A DNA stretch of 64,000 bases from Rebecca billardiae RCC1528 (taxonomy: Eukaryota; Haptophyta), in NCBI GenBank assembly GCA_965240325.2, contig OZ251231.1:2294001-2358000 (forward strand), given 5' to 3'. The position numbers and the translations under genes were made by a program. Within the stretch, counting starts at the first letter, position 1. Each line of letters starts with the position of its first letter. Positions 1 to 10,935 of the stretch are shown here, piece by piece. Under the pieces are notes generated by a model that worked only from the letters and a program-made list of their open reading frames with translations, was not told the DNA's origin and did not search any database.

Positions 1-2
1 AG

Positions 3-749
3 TGGGGCGCGCTGTGCCAGGGCGAGCGCGCGCGCCAGGGCGCGTGCTGGGAGCCACGGGGCGCGGCGGCGCCGGCGGGCGTGCGCTTCGCGGCGGTGGC
101 GGCCGGGCTGAACCACACGCTGCTTCTGTGCGCGGCAGGCGCCGTCTACTCCGCCGGCTGCGGCTTCGAGGGCCGGCTCGGCCACGGCGACGAGGAGCAC
201 AAGGCCGTGCCGACGCGCGTCGAGGCGCTCGCGGGCGTGCGCGCCGTGCACGTGAGCGCGGGCGCGCTGCACAGCCTGGTGGTCGGCGCGTCGGGGCGCG
301 TGCACGCGTTCGGCGACGGCGGGCACGCCGGGTGGCCCGACGAGCACACGGACGGCTGGCACTCGGTGCCGAGGCCGATCGCGGCGCTGGGCGCCGTCTC
401 CGCCGTGCGCGCGAGCGCGGGCGCGCGGTACAGCGTTGTGATGGACGCAGACGGCGCCGTGCACGTGTGCGGCGACGGCGCGCTGCGGCTGCTCTGGCTG
501 GCGCACGGCCGGTTCCGGGCGCTGGCGGCGCACCGCGCCGTGAGCTGCGCCCTCGGCGACCACGCGCTCTTCGTCACCGCCGATGGCAGCGTGCACTCGT
601 GCGGCATGACCTCAGGCGCGCTCGGGCGCGGCCAGAGCATGGCCGAGGCGGGCGAGGACGCGCCCACGTGGCAACGCCACCTCGCCACGCGCTCGCTCGC
701 GCGCATCGAGCGGCTGCCGCCTGTGCTCAGTCTCGGCGGCGGCCTGTGA
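3..749 (+). CDS. RCC1-repeat (beta-propeller) protein, 3' end only
   Basis: The frame is open from the window edge to a TGA at 747-749, so the start and earlier propeller blades lie upstream. The visible ~248 residues contain RCC1-type repeat blocks: 'AAGLNHTLLL', 'VYSAGCGFEGRLGHGDEE', 'SAGALHSLVV' and 'VHAFGDGG' follow the family pattern of ..aG..H.l.l...G.vy..G.n..GqLG. RCC1-like propellers act as Ran exchange factors, as other GEFs, or as protein-binding scaffolds. The C-terminal fragment cannot distinguish these. The last blades are degenerate (for example 'VHVCGDGALRLLW'). The gene ends about 215 bp before ENY2 on the same strand. The family call is fairly secure; the function is unknown. 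Confidence 0.7.
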   Translation, partial: WGALCQGERARQGACWEPRGAAAPAGVRFAAVAAGLNHTLLLCAAGAVYSAGCGFEGRLGHGDEEHKAVPTRVEALAGVRAVHVSAGALHSLVVGASGRVHAFGDGGHAGWPDEHTDGWHSVPRPIAALGAVSAVRASAGARYSVVMDADGAVHVCGDGALRLLWLAHGRFRALAAHRAVSCALGDHALFVTADGSVHSCGMTSGALGRGQSMAEAGEDAPTWQRHLATRSLARIERLPPVLSLGGGL

Positions 750-965
750 GGCGGATGCAGCCGTTGATCGACGTCGACTACCGCTGTTGCGCGAGCCTTC
801 GTCGGAGTGTGAATGAGTACACAGCAGTGATGACTCGCCGTCAGTCTCGTTCACAAGTCTCGCGCAGTAAGTAGTAATGTATCATCATGTAAAAGCGTCC
901 TGCGTCCGCCCGGTCCGGGCGCGCAAGCGGTCGTTTTGTGAGTAGCTTGGCCAAACCGCCCGAGG

Positions 966-1442
966 ATGGCGGACGACAGCAAGGCTGCAGTAGGCGATGG
1001 GACCACATCCGTGGAGGACCTGCTGGTCTCGAGCGGCGAGCGGGACCGGTATGCGCGCTCGCAGACCGCACTCGTGGCACGTCATCGGCGATGCTGGTAG
1101 CTGAGAACGCGCGCCGCTCGCGCCGTGCCCGCAGGTTGAAAGAGCTGCTGCGCACGAAGCTGATCGAGTGCGGCTGGCGGGACGAGCTGAAGGAGCACTG
1201 CAAGGAGGTGCTCAAGTCGAAAGGGAAGGAGAAGGTGACGATCGAGGATCTCGCCGCGGAGATCGCGCCGCACGGCCGAGGTGCGGGCTGCACCCCGCGC
1301 GCGAGCCGCGCGTGAGCGCGTACAGCTGACTGCGTTGCGCTGCGCTGCGCGTCTGCCGATTCCAGCCACGATCCCGCAGGAGGTCAAGCAGGAGCTGCTG
1401 CGGAAAATCTCCAAGTTCTTGGAAGAGAACAGCCACACCTAG
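966..1442 (+). CDS. ENY2: ENY2/Sus1, SAGA and TREX-2 subunit
   Basis: Spliced model: exons 966-1048, 1135-1280 and 1366-1442. This gives 306 nt and exactly 101 residues, the same length as the animal protein. Both introns start GTATG/GTGCG and end CAG, and the frame is kept at each junction. The core '[18 protein letters not shown]' followed by 'KEHCKEV' and 'TIEDLAAEI' is the diagnostic ENY2 helix pair, and exon 3 supplies the last helix ('[15 protein letters not shown]'). ENY2/Sus1 is a small all-helical protein of the SAGA histone H2B deubiquitinase module and of the TREX-2 mRNA export complex at nuclear pores. The start ATG at 966 gives a short acidic N-terminus ([12 protein letters not shown]). 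It follows the RCC1 gene in the same orientation. Confidence 0.93.
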
Positions 1443-1815
1443 TTCTCCTGCCCGCCGCGTGCTGTACCGTCGTGAGCACAGGTCCTGAGGAGGTCTGCCG
1501 TGTGTTTGCGCAAAGCCCATTGATCATGCTGACGCGGCCCACGGGCACGGCCCCGACGGAACGGTCCCGCGCCGGGAGAGGCAGCCCGTCTGTCACCGGA
1601 ACGCATGCGCTGCTGCATGACGAATGTCGGCGTACGCAGTTATTGATGACATCAGCAAGCAGCGCTCCGCATCATCACTGCTTCTTCGATCGTCGCATAA
1701 AATATATATATAACGACTTGATCTGATATGTCTATAGTAGTGTCTAAATCTAATAAGCTACGAGTTGTCTCGTATAACTATAATGAGCGCGCCGACTGCA
1801 TGACGATATGATTGA
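1443..1815. other. Intergenic, ENY2 downstream region
   Basis: No coding signal is seen. The sequence becomes AT-rich (about 1690-1800, with TATATATA) between the GC-rich ENY2 gene and the first dispersed repeat. Confidence 0.5.
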
Positions 1816-2015
1816 TGGCCCGCGGTGCAGGGCGGAGCGCGCAGCGTGGAGCCCGCACCAGCGGGCCCGAACAACGTTTCAAAAAGATCTTTGATCAAGA
1901 AAAAAGGGACGGGGGACGATTTTCATGGCTGGAGGAGGCCGAGTTTCGAATTTTGAGACCCTCTCTAACATGCATCACGGCCGAAAAAGGTCGCGCCCAC
2001 GGCAAGTTCATAGTA
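1816..2015 (+). repeat. Dispersed repeat Rep-B, copy 1
   Basis: This copy begins TGGCCCGCGGTGCAGGGCGG and contains the shared block AAAAAGATCTTTGATCAAG followed by GACGGGGGACGATTTTCA and CGAGTTTCGAATTTTGAGAC. The same order of blocks recurs at 31496-31783 (+), 38740-38924 (-) and 38939-39224 (+). The tail (TCTCTAACATGCATCACGG) matches the minus-strand copy at 38.7 kb best. There is no protein similarity and no clear terminal inverted repeat. A SINE- or MITE-like element is the simplest reading. Confidence 0.75.
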
Positions 2016-2394
2016 AAGCGTGGAGTGACGCCCGTCCAAAAAACTTCACGCCCTTTAGGATCCCTAACGTAACGAACCGTTACAAGCGATTTTTCCGGCC
2101 AATGAGATTGCAGCAAGGTCCAAGGAGCGATGACGTATCTAGATAGAGATTGCCGCGAACCGATGTGACCATGTACGTCCCTTGAATCAGTTGAATCAAC
2201 TATTCAATCGCGCCGTGTCTGTATCAGGAGCCGACGAGGCAAGGGTCAGTAGCCGATGGGCCAACCTCGGCGAATCTCAATACTATCTGACACCGGAGCG
2301 GGAGCCGGGGCGCCGGCGGGCCCGCGTTTTCTACGCCACGGCTGCGGCGAGACCGCGAGAGCGGATGAGGCGAGCTGACGAGCGACCGACGGGT

Positions 2395-3472
2395 GAGGAC
2401 GGCGATGGGCAGGTGCGCGCGGCGAGTTGCGCCTGGAGCGCGCGGCTGCGGCGGGTCCCGACTGCCGTCGACATCGCGTTCGTGCCCCCGCTCACTCCGC
2501 GCGCCCCCGCCGCCCCGTGTCACGATGTCTGCGCGCGGCCGCGCGCCGGTCGGCGCCGCGGCGCCCCGGCCGCGCCGCGGCAGCCGCCCTGTATTCGGGC
2601 TCTCGCTGAGCTCGGGGGCAGCGGCGCCTGATGCCGGACTGATCGATCTCTGAGTCTTCGACTTCACCACGCGCCGCCCTTGCCATGCCTTTCCGGGGAG
2701 CGCCGACGATCCGAGTCCATCGTCGACCGGTCGACTCTGAGCGAGGGCTACGCCTCGGAACTGAACGGTACTCTACGAGGAGGACGAGCTGCGCGGGCGA
2801 CGGTGGTGCGTGACGTCCCCAGAGCTGGCTGTGCCTCTGCAACGCGTGCCGAGCCTGATCGAGGTGCATGTCAGCCCGTGCACGCGCGGCGTGCGCGAAC
2901 GATCTGTGACTGGTGCCCAGTCGCACCTCCGACCTCGGCACCGTGCTCCCTCGGGCTGTCAGCTCCGCGTGGCCTGGCGTGCACGTCGAGTTGCGCTCAT
3001 GCGTCGATCACGCCTCGCGCCCGCCTGTCGGCCGTCGCGCAGGCGCTGGTCGAACCCTACTCGGACCAGTGCAAATCACCTAACTATCCTGGCGCTGCCG
3101 CGGTGCGCGGTGACCCGCGGCGGGACAGCGGTCAGTCAGCAGCAGCGGCCCGAACGAATCCGCGGCCCCGCACCGTGCTCCCTGGCTGTCAGCTTCGCGT
3201 GGCCTGGCGTGCACGTGGAGTCGCGCTCATGCGTCGATCACGCCTCGTCGCATCCGCCTGTACACAATCGGCGCCGCGCCGGCGGCTGCGAAGTGCGCCG
3301 ATGGGCCCGCGCCCCGCCGGCGCGGCGGGCGGCGGCGCGCCGCTGGAGTCTAGTTGTACGGGCATGCAACTCCGGGTCTGTCAATAGACGACTGCGATGG
3401 AGGGTGCACCGCCACCGCGGGCCCTGAACTACGTTCGTTCTACGGAAAAGGACCGCGGAACGCGGTCATATA
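2395..3472 (+). repeat. Dispersed repeat Rep-A, copy 1
   Basis: This GC-rich degenerate element matches the reverse complement of 37289-38340 and part of 39455-40501. Shared landmarks, in order, are CTGCGGCGGGTCCCGAC (2447), the CTCGGGGGCAGCGGCGCC/GATCGATCTCTGAGTC block (~2610-2655), CAGAGCTGGCTGTGCCTCTG (2820), and a block GCGTGGCCTGGCGTGCACGT..GCGCTCATGCGTCGATCACG that is present twice (2968 and 3198). It ends with a motif at 3402-3472 shared by four copies in the window. Three-frame translations show no recognisable protein. Confidence 0.7.
3402..3472 (+). repeat. Rep-A terminal motif with hairpin, copy 1
   Basis: The motif runs GGGTGCACC..CGCGGGCC..GAACTACGTTCGTTCTACGG, then GGACCGCGGAACGCGGTCATATA. 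Positions 3451-3467 form a perfect 7-bp stem (GACCGCG/CGCGGTC) with a GAA loop. Other copies are at 34729-34796 (+), 37289-37363 (-) and 40436-40501 (+). Confidence 0.8.
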
Positions 3473-3571
3473 ATGATGGCGACGCCGACTGGCATCGCAA
3501 GACGGCAGCGGCCGCAGCGGTGAGCGGAGTCACGTCTGCTGCTAGCGCAGCTCAACTGGTGTTCTTGAAAC

Positions 3572-4764
3572 TCACCCGAGGTCTCGCCCAGACCAGCCGC
3601 GCCGCGCGCGCGCGCGCGCGCCGTTCGAGCTGGCCGACTTGGGCGGCGGCGAGCCGCTCTCCGAGCCCGAGCCCGCCTGGCGCGCCTCGACGTAGCGCGC
3701 GACGTGCTCGCGCAGCTCGACGTCCGACTCGAGGGCGGCGTCCATCGCCGAGCGCGAGCGGTCGACCGCGCGGCTCGAGCGGCCGAGCTTGGCGGCGGTG
3801 AGCGCCGCGACTGCCTCCGAGCCCTGCGCCGCCGCCACGGACTGCTCGTACCCGTCGCGGATGTCGAGGCGCAGCCCGCTCTTGCCCAGCACCGGCAGCT
3901 CCGAGAGGGCGCGCCTGCGGGAGCAGCCAAGCGCGCGCGCGCGCACGTGGGTGCCGTTGGGTGTGAGTGTGTGTCGCGCGCAGTGCGGGTGCGCACGCTG
4001 CGCCGGCGCGCGTTGGCGCGCGTCGGCGCGCGCTCGTGCGGGGCAGCGACGCCCGGCGGCGCGCGCGCGTGCGCGCACCGGATGGCCCTCTGCCGCGCGC
4101 GCTCGCGCTGCTGCCGCGGCGTGCCGGGGCTGGCCGCTGTCCGCATCGGCGAGCGCGCGGGCGCGCCTGGCGAGGGCACGCTCAGCCGCATCCGCGCCGG
4201 GCCGGACATGGTTCGCAGGACCGGCGCGCCGTCAGGCCCGCGCCCGTCCGCGCCCGGCTCCGCCGCGCCCTCGTCCTCCGCCTCCGCCTCGCCCGCCGAG
4301 CTATTCGTGCCGGCTGAATCGGCGTCGGACGAGGCGGCGGAGGCGTCGGCGCTGCGCGCGAGCCCGCCGCTCCGCCCGCGCGCGCCGGCCGGCGCGGCCG
4401 CCCGCCCGCCGTGCGCGAAACGGCCCGACGCCTCGTCCTCGCGCGCCGCCTTGGCGCGGGCGGCGGCGGCGCCGCCCGCGCGCGCGGGCGAGGCGAGGCA
4501 GTCGCGCCGCAGCTGCTGCACGAGCAGCCGCGCCGTCTCCGAGCCGAGCCGGCCGGCACGCAGCGCGCGGTGAAGCATTGCATGTGTGTCCTCCGCCTCA
4601 GCCACGGGCACCGCGCGCCGCAGCCGCGTGCCGAGCGCGGGCGCCGCGCCCGCGTCCACGCCGTTGAGCAGCCGCGCGGGCGGGGGCAGGTCCGCCGGGC
4701 CGAGGGCGCGGCCGCCGCCGCCGCCAGTCACCTGGCGCAGCAACGCGCCGAGCGGGTTTGCGCG

Positions 4765-4796
<32 letters not shown>

Positions 4797-7753
4797 GCAC
4801 GGCTGAAGCCACTAGCTCGTGGCAGCGCGCGTGCGCGGTGTGCTGCGCGCGCGCGCCGTCGCACACGTCCGCGAGCCACAGCCTGCGAGGAGGGACGGGC
4901 GCACGGCGCGGCGCAGGGTGCGGGCGCGGGGTCGGCCACGCTGTCGCCGCGGCGGCCATGCTGGCCGCGCAGTGCGCGCCCCGCGCACACTGCGGCGCGC
5001 GCGGCGCGCGCAGCCGACGACGGCAGCGCCGTGCGCGCGGGCGGTGCGCGCGCGCGTAGGGTACGGTAGGGTAGGGCAGGCGCAGCGCATCGCACCACGT
5101 GTGGAAGAGCATGGCCACCGCGCGCTGCGACTCCGCGTCCGCCACGGCGCGCGCCTCCGCGTCGCGCGCCGCCGCCGAGCGCGCGCCGCCCAGCGCCCCC
5201 TCCGCGAGCGTGCGGCGCGCGCGCTCGCAACTCACGTCGGCGAGCGCGTCTGCGTGCGCGGCGCGCGCGTCGGCGAGCGCGGCGCGCAGCGCGGTGCCCT
5301 CCGCCTCGAGGGCGGCGCGCGCGCCCGCCTCGGCCTCCGCCGCCTCCGCCGCGGCGCCGCCCACCGCGCGCGCGTCGTCGAGCGCCCGCGCCGCGCCCGC
5401 GCGCCCGCGGCCGAGCGCGCGGCCAAGCGCGCGCTGCGCGCCCGCCGCGTCGGCGCGCGCGCGCTCGGCCGCGCGCGCGTGCGCGCCAACCAGCCGCTCG
5501 AGCTGCGCGAGCTGGGCGAGCATCAGGGCATGGCCAGCATCGTCCTCCTCGTCCTCGTCGTCCTCGGCCTGCGCGTCGGCCGCGCGCGCGGCGCTGACGG
5601 CCGCGATGCCGTCTGTCGCGCCCAGCGCCGCGCGCGGCTCGGCGGCGGCCGCGGCGGCGGCGGCACTCGGCGCGGCGGCGGCGGGCTCGGCGGCGGCGGC
5701 GGCGGGCTCGGCGGCGGCGGCGCCCCCCGTAGCGGAGGCGTGCGCCACGGACGGCGCGGCGCCGGGCACGTCGGCGGCGGCGGCGGCGCGTGCGCCCACC
5801 CGCCCGCCACCGCCGCCACCGCCGCCACCGCCGCGCCCTCCCCCGCGCCTCGCGAGCGCGAGCGCGGCGCCGAGCTGCGCGGCGTGCCGCTCGGCCGCGC
5901 CGCGCAGCACGGAGGCATGCTCAGAGCGCGCGCGCGAGAGCGCGTTCGCGCCGCGCTCGCGCTCGTCGTGCAGCGCCTCGCGCGCGCCCTCGAGCTCGCG
6001 CAGCACGCCGCCCAGCTGCGCCCTCGTCTCCGCCGCCGCGCGCGCGTCCGCCTCCGCCGCCGCGAGCGTGCTCGTGAGCTGCTCCTCCGCGCGCTCCCAT
6101 TGGCCGAGCAGAATCGAGCGCTCCTGCTGCAGCTTGGAGCACGCGGCGTGCAGCTCGAGCATCGTCTGCTTCTGCGCGGCGAGCTGGCGCTGCGCCCACT
6201 CCTTCTCCTTGCGCACGCGGCCGAGCGTGCGCGCCTCCGCGCGCATCGCGCGCAGCGCGCGCCGCGCGCGCTGCCGCCGCCAGCCGCACTGCAGCGCGAT
6301 CGCCGCGCGCCGCCGGCGGCGCGCGCGCACGTACGCGGCGCGCGCGGCGCGGCGGCGCGCGCACGCCTGGATGCGCGCGGCGGCGCGCGCGGCGCGCGCG
6401 AGCGCGGCGCGCGCCGCCGCGCCGCGCGCCACGCGCTGCAGCCGCGCGGCGGCGCGCGCGCGGCGCACGGCGCGCGCCACCCACCGCGCCGCCGCGCCGC
6501 GCCCCGCCGCCTGCACCGCGCGCACCGCGCGCCGCACGCGCCCGAACGCGCGCGAGAGCGCCGCGCGTCGCGCGGCGGCCTGCAGCACGACGGCGGCGCC
6601 GGCGCGCGCGTGCGCGCGCTCGCGCTCGAGCCCCTCGAGCGCCGCCGCGCCGAGGAACACCTTGCTCCGCCCGCGCGCGTGCGAGCCCTCGGGCAGCAGC
6701 CCGCGCTCGGCGCCGAGCCAGCCGAGCAAGGCGTCGGTGGCGGCGGCGGCGTCGATGGCAGTGGCGGCGGGCGCGAGCGGCGCGCGCGCCGCGGCGTCGG
6801 CGTCGGCGCCCGCGGCGACGGCGATCGGGCGGAAGCGCGCGAAGAAGTCGCGGTGGGGCAGCCGGCTCGGGAACGCCGCGCGCATCACGTGCACCGCCTG
6901 CAGCACGCCCGAGCACTGCAGCTGCGAGTGTACGCGCGCGCGCTCGAGCACGCGCCGCGCCTTGGCGCCGTTGGGATTCACGCAGCGCACGTAGTGGCAG
7001 TGCGTGCGGCCGCAGGTGCGCATGAGCTCGGAGAGCTGCGCGCGGAACTGCGTGGCGAGCGTGTCGCGCGCCGCCGGCATCTTCGTCAGCGAGTGCCGCC
7101 CGCGCGCGCCGCCCGCGCCGCCGCCGACGCCGCCGCCCGAGTCGGGCGTGGTGGCAAAGCGCGCGGGCGGCGCGCGGCCGCGCGGCGACGAGAGAGCTGC
7201 GGATGCGGAGAGGGCGGCGGAGGAGCAGGGGGAGGTGGGCGAGTCGGTGCCCCCCGCCGCGGCGCCGAGCGCGCGGACGAAGGGCTCCGCCGAGCCGCCC
7301 GCCAGCTGCGTCAGCCCCGCGGGCAGCGCGTCGCGGCACTTGTCCACGAAGCCGGCGACGGAGTAGGTGACGGAGGCCGCAAAGTGACGAACCTCAAACG
7401 TCGTGCCGCGGTCGCGCGGGTTGGTGCGGAAGGACGGGTGCGAGGCGTGCGCCTTGAAGAGCTTGGTGGCGAAGCCCTCGTCCGAGCCCCTCGGCACGAC
7501 GCACTCCTCGTCCAGGCAGCACAGCACGCCGTGCGGCCGGTCCTCCAGCAGCTGCAGCGTGCCCGCGTTGTCCGTGTACGGCACATAGGTCCACGGCACG
7601 CCCTCCGCCTTGTATTCCTTCTGCTCCGCGCGAAACACGATCTCGTTGAACTGGCCCTGCAGCTTCTCGTTGGCGTAGTTGATGCAGAGCTGCTCGAACG
7701 AGTTGGTCTCGAAGAACTCGAAGCCGAAGATGTCGAGCACGCCGATCTGCTGC

Positions 7754-7792
<39 letters not shown>

Positions 7793-9396
7793 TAGCTTCC
7801 GACGCCGCCGCCCGCGCCGCCGCCGCCGAGGCCGCCGCCGCCGCCGCCAAAGCTGCCAGAGCGGCCCATCGGCGTGTGCGGCGAGTGCTGCGAGGACGAG
7901 AGCCGGCGCTCGCGCTCCGCACGCCCCCGCGCCGACGCCGAGCGCAGCCCGCCGTTCAGCGCGCCCACCAGCGCGCCGAACAGCGCCCCGTACAGCCCCT
8001 TGCAGAACGCATCTCGCGCGTATCTCGCCTGCCCCGCCGAGTTTGGGATCAGCACCGTCTCCTCGGCGGTGACGAGGGTGCGCGCGCAGAGCGCGGAGCG
8101 GAGCGCGTCCGCGTCGACGGCGAGCAGCCGCGCCGCCGCGCGCAGCGCCGCCTCGCCCCCCGCCTCCACCGCCGCCGCCGGGTCCCCCTCGGCGGTCGGC
8201 GCCTCGTCGAAGGTGACTGCCCCAAGGTGCAGCAGCGCGGCCGTGAGCGTGAGCGTGTCTCTCACAAGCACCTCGCCCATGCCGAGGGAGGCCATGCGCC
8301 GCGCGAGCTCGAGCACGTCGCCCGAGCTGTCGGGGCCCTCCGACGCCCGCGCCGCGCGCCCGCCGCCGCCGCCGCCGCGCTCGGGCGTCCCCTCCACCGA
8401 GCCGCCGCCGCCGCCGCCATCGCCGCCGCCGCCGCCGCCCGCGCCCTCCGCGACCGAGCGGCGCAGCCGCTCGGAGCGCGCGCCGCGCTGCACGAGCGAG
8501 GCGTACGGGTAGCGCCGCGCGGGGTCGAGCTCGAGCTCGCTCACCAGCCCCGCGGCGCGCAGCCCCTCCGCCCCCTCGAGCAGCGCGTAGAACGCGTGGT
8601 AGTTGCACTCGCCCGGCCCCTGCGAGACGACGCGCGACTTCTCGAGCAGGTAGGTCCGGATCTCGCACCCGGACACGCGGCCGGACTCGGCGTCAAAGTC
8701 GACGGTCATCAACTTGCCGAAGCGCGAGGAGTTGTTGTTGCGCAGCGTGCGCGCGTTGCCGAACGCCTCGAGCAGCGGGTTCGACTCGAGCAGCTTGCTC
8801 TCCAGCTCGCCCGCCGAGCGCGAGCCCGAGAGCACCGTCAGGTGCTGCAGCACAATCTTGGTCGTCTCCGTCTTGCCCGCGCCGGACTCGCCGGAGACGA
8901 GGATCGACTGCGAGCGGCCCTCGCGGCGCATGCTCGTGAACGCGCGCTCGGCCACCGCGAACACGTGCGGCGCCGGCGCCTCGTCCGCCGCGTGCGCGTC
9001 GTCGTCGCCCACGTACTTGCGCTGCACGGCCTCGGCGTACAGCGGCAGGTCGTGCCACGGGTTGAGGGCGATGAGGATGGGGCCGACGTACGTGTAGATC
9101 TGGTCGCGGAAGAACCGCTCGCTCACCGCGTGCAGGATGTTCGGCGCGTCCAGGTGGCGCAGCTGCACCAGGTCGTCGCACGAGTCCTCGCCAGCTGAAT
9201 TGCTCGCGCGCGCGTCTGCGATCGGCACGCTGAGCTCCTCGTCGTCGCGGAGCGTGCGCACTCGGAGCTCGGTCTCGCCGGCCGAGGTCACGGTCGCGAG
9301 GCGCCACACCTCGCGCGCGCATGGCACCCATACCCGCCGCTCGAGCTCCGCGCCGGTGGCCGCGGCCGCCGGCTCGGCGCCCGCCGCGCCCGACAT
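3572..9396 (-). CDS. Class-unassigned myosin heavy chain, multi-IQ with coiled coil
   Basis: Exons on the minus strand: 9396-5096, 4882-4079 and 3914-3572, totalling 5448 nt and 1815 residues. Introns (213 and 164 nt) both begin GTGCG and end CAG. This is an actin-based motor. The P-loop GESGAGKT is near residue 168, switch I is NNNSSRFGK, and switch II DIFGFEFFE with INYANEKLQ is near 554. Actin-binding region residues and the relay are followed by the converter. About five or six IQ-like Arg-rich helices lie at ~930-1055, then heptad-rich coiled coil (~1055-1155 and again ~1290-1430), and a low-complexity Ser/Ala tail. Poly-Gly inserts interrupt the head at ~320 and before switch II. No clear tail domain (DIL, FERM, MyTH4) was recognised. 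The start at 9396 (MSGAAGAEP) was chosen because upstream sequence looks like a UTR. It is divergent from FTRC. Confidence 0.9.
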
Positions 9397-9733
9397 GCTG
9401 CGGCACGCAAGCTGGGCGCGATGAGAGTTTCGGCTTCTGTTGTTGAAAAAGCCGCCCGCGTAGCCGGTCGTTTCGGTTGGAACCTGGGCTGTCGTGCCTG
9501 AAGGGCCTCCAACCCCCCCATGCAGCGCATAGGCCAAAGTGGGTGACTTGGGTAGCTCCGTAAGAGCGCAGAGGGCAGCTGACCAAACTCTGCACATTCA
9601 CTCAACGTGCGCGCCCGCGCAATGATTGCAGGCCGAGGCTTGCGGTGGGCTGGGCGCTGGGCGTGTGTGCGGCTGTGCGCGGCAATCTTGGGAGTTGCGG
9701 CGGGCCGACGAAGCCATCGCGACGAGAGCTGCC
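9397..9733. promoter_or_regulatory. Shared upstream region of myosin (-) and FTRC (+)
   Basis: The 337 bp between the two start codons must hold both promoters and 5' UTRs. No TATA box is evident. The divergent arrangement is seen directly; shared regulation is inference. Confidence 0.4.
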
Positions 9734-10243
9734 ATGCCGCCCGGACGACCTCACTCCCGGCGCGCGCTGCTGCTCGCCGTGAGCCTGATGCTTGCCGTGG
9801 GGGCGCGTGCATTCCGCGCGCCCAGCCACCACGGCCCCGTCGCCCGCGGGCTGCGGCAGCCGCGGCTGCGGACAGGCGCGCCGCCCAGGCACGCCATGTC
9901 GGAAGTGGATGAAAAGAACCTCAAGGCGATGACGATGTTCTCGAACAAGTACGCGCAGAACACGGGCACCGTGTACTGCTCCGACCCGTCCATCCCAGCC
10001 GTCGTCATCAAGGGCCTCGCCGAGCACAAGGAGACGCTCGGCGCGCCGCTCTGCCCGTGCCGCCACTACGAGGACAAGCACGCCGAGGCCAAGGATGGCT
10101 TCTGGAACTGCCCGTGCGTGCCCATGCGCGAGAGGCACGAGTGCCACTGCATGCTCTTCCTTAAGCCCGACGACGACTTCGCCGGCGAGAGCCAGGAGAT
10201 CTCGCTCGAGGAGGTCGCGAAGCTGATTGCCACGATGGACTGA
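9734..10243 (+). CDS. FTRC: Ferredoxin:thioredoxin reductase catalytic subunit, plastid-targeted
   Basis: 169 residues from ATG 9734 to TGA 10241-10243, intronless. The enzyme passes electrons from ferredoxin through a 4Fe-4S cluster and an adjacent disulfide to thioredoxin in the stroma. The mature part (from about residue 55) carries the catalytic cysteine motifs PLCPCRHYED, WNCPCVPMRE and ECHCMLFL, plus 'GTVYCSDPS', giving the full set of conserved Cys. The N-terminus is a basic stretch and hydrophobic core (RRALLLAVSLMLAVGARA) followed by F-R-A-P. That is a signal peptide plus a transit peptide with Phe at +1, as used for import into red-derived complex plastids. In red algae this subunit is plastid-encoded (ftrB), so a nuclear copy implies transfer. 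The first ATG in the longer open frame (9734) gives the sensible presequence. Confidence 0.95.
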   Translation: MPPGRPHSRRALLLAVSLMLAVGARAFRAPSHHGPVARGLRQPRLRTGAPPRHAMSEVDEKNLKAMTMFSNKYAQNTGTVYCSDPSIPAVVIKGLAEHKETLGAPLCPCRHYEDKHAEAKDGFWNCPCVPMRERHECHCMLFLKPDDDFAGESQEISLEEVAKLIATMD

Positions 10244-10935
10244 GGGAGGAGGGACACGCTCCCGACTCTCGGCGGCGCGGTGGCCGCCGCGCTGCTGCCG
10301 CTCGCGTGACGATGGGCGCACGGCGCACGCCTGGCCAGCCGGAGTAGGCGCGCTGCTGGCAGAGCTCGATCGTGCCATCGTCGCGACAAATGGCTACGTA
10401 CTAGACCTAGTGGTGGACGGCAATAATCGGCGGCGTTGGACGACGATCCGACAGGCTGGCGGCCCGCGCAGCCTGTAAGTGAGCCTGTAAGTGTAACGGG
10501 CACGGACCGTCCCGTGGCCGTGCGTACAGCGTAGTGCGTAGTGCGTCTCGTGGCCTGCGAGCGCGACACTGACACGTACTGCGGCAAGAGTGCCAGTGGC
10601 CAGCGCCCGCGACCGAGTGAACCGAGTAGCCGTGAACGGCGCCGGACCCGCCGGCGGCCGCGCCGGGCCGCGCCGCGTGGCATCGCGCCTCGCTCAGGCG
10701 GACACGCTCACACGGGTGACTGCTGACGTGTCGGTGCCGGGTGCGGCCGCGCCCGAGTCACACTCACAGACACAGTGAGTGAGTGGGCACCGTTGTAAGT
10801 CGGACGGCAGACACTCGGACTGAGTGGCGGTGGCACCAAGTGGCGGCCCGCCGCCGGCGCCGCCGGTGGCGGTGCCCGCGTGCCCGTGCCCGTGGCGCCG
10901 TGAGCGGCCTGCGGGCGCGGTCACGGACACGTAGA
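10244..10935. other. Intergenic, no gene seen
   Basis: GC-rich sequence with short CACTGACAC/GAGTGAGTG-like simple repeats. Open frames here lack any family similarity and overlap on both strands. The 3' UTR of FTRC presumably lies in the first part. Confidence 0.4.

Noticed and set aside
3466-4078. Alternative myosin C-terminus reading straight through without splicing
   Set aside because: The unspliced frame becomes Arg/Ala low-complexity, while the GTGCG..GCAG intron 3915-4078 restores a normal sequence (ELPVLGKSGLRLDIRDGYEQ).
4819-9198. 1459-codon plus-strand open frame opposite the myosin gene
   Set aside because: Shadow of the GC-rich myosin coding strand. Its Arg/Ala-rich translation has no domain, while the minus strand has every myosin motif.
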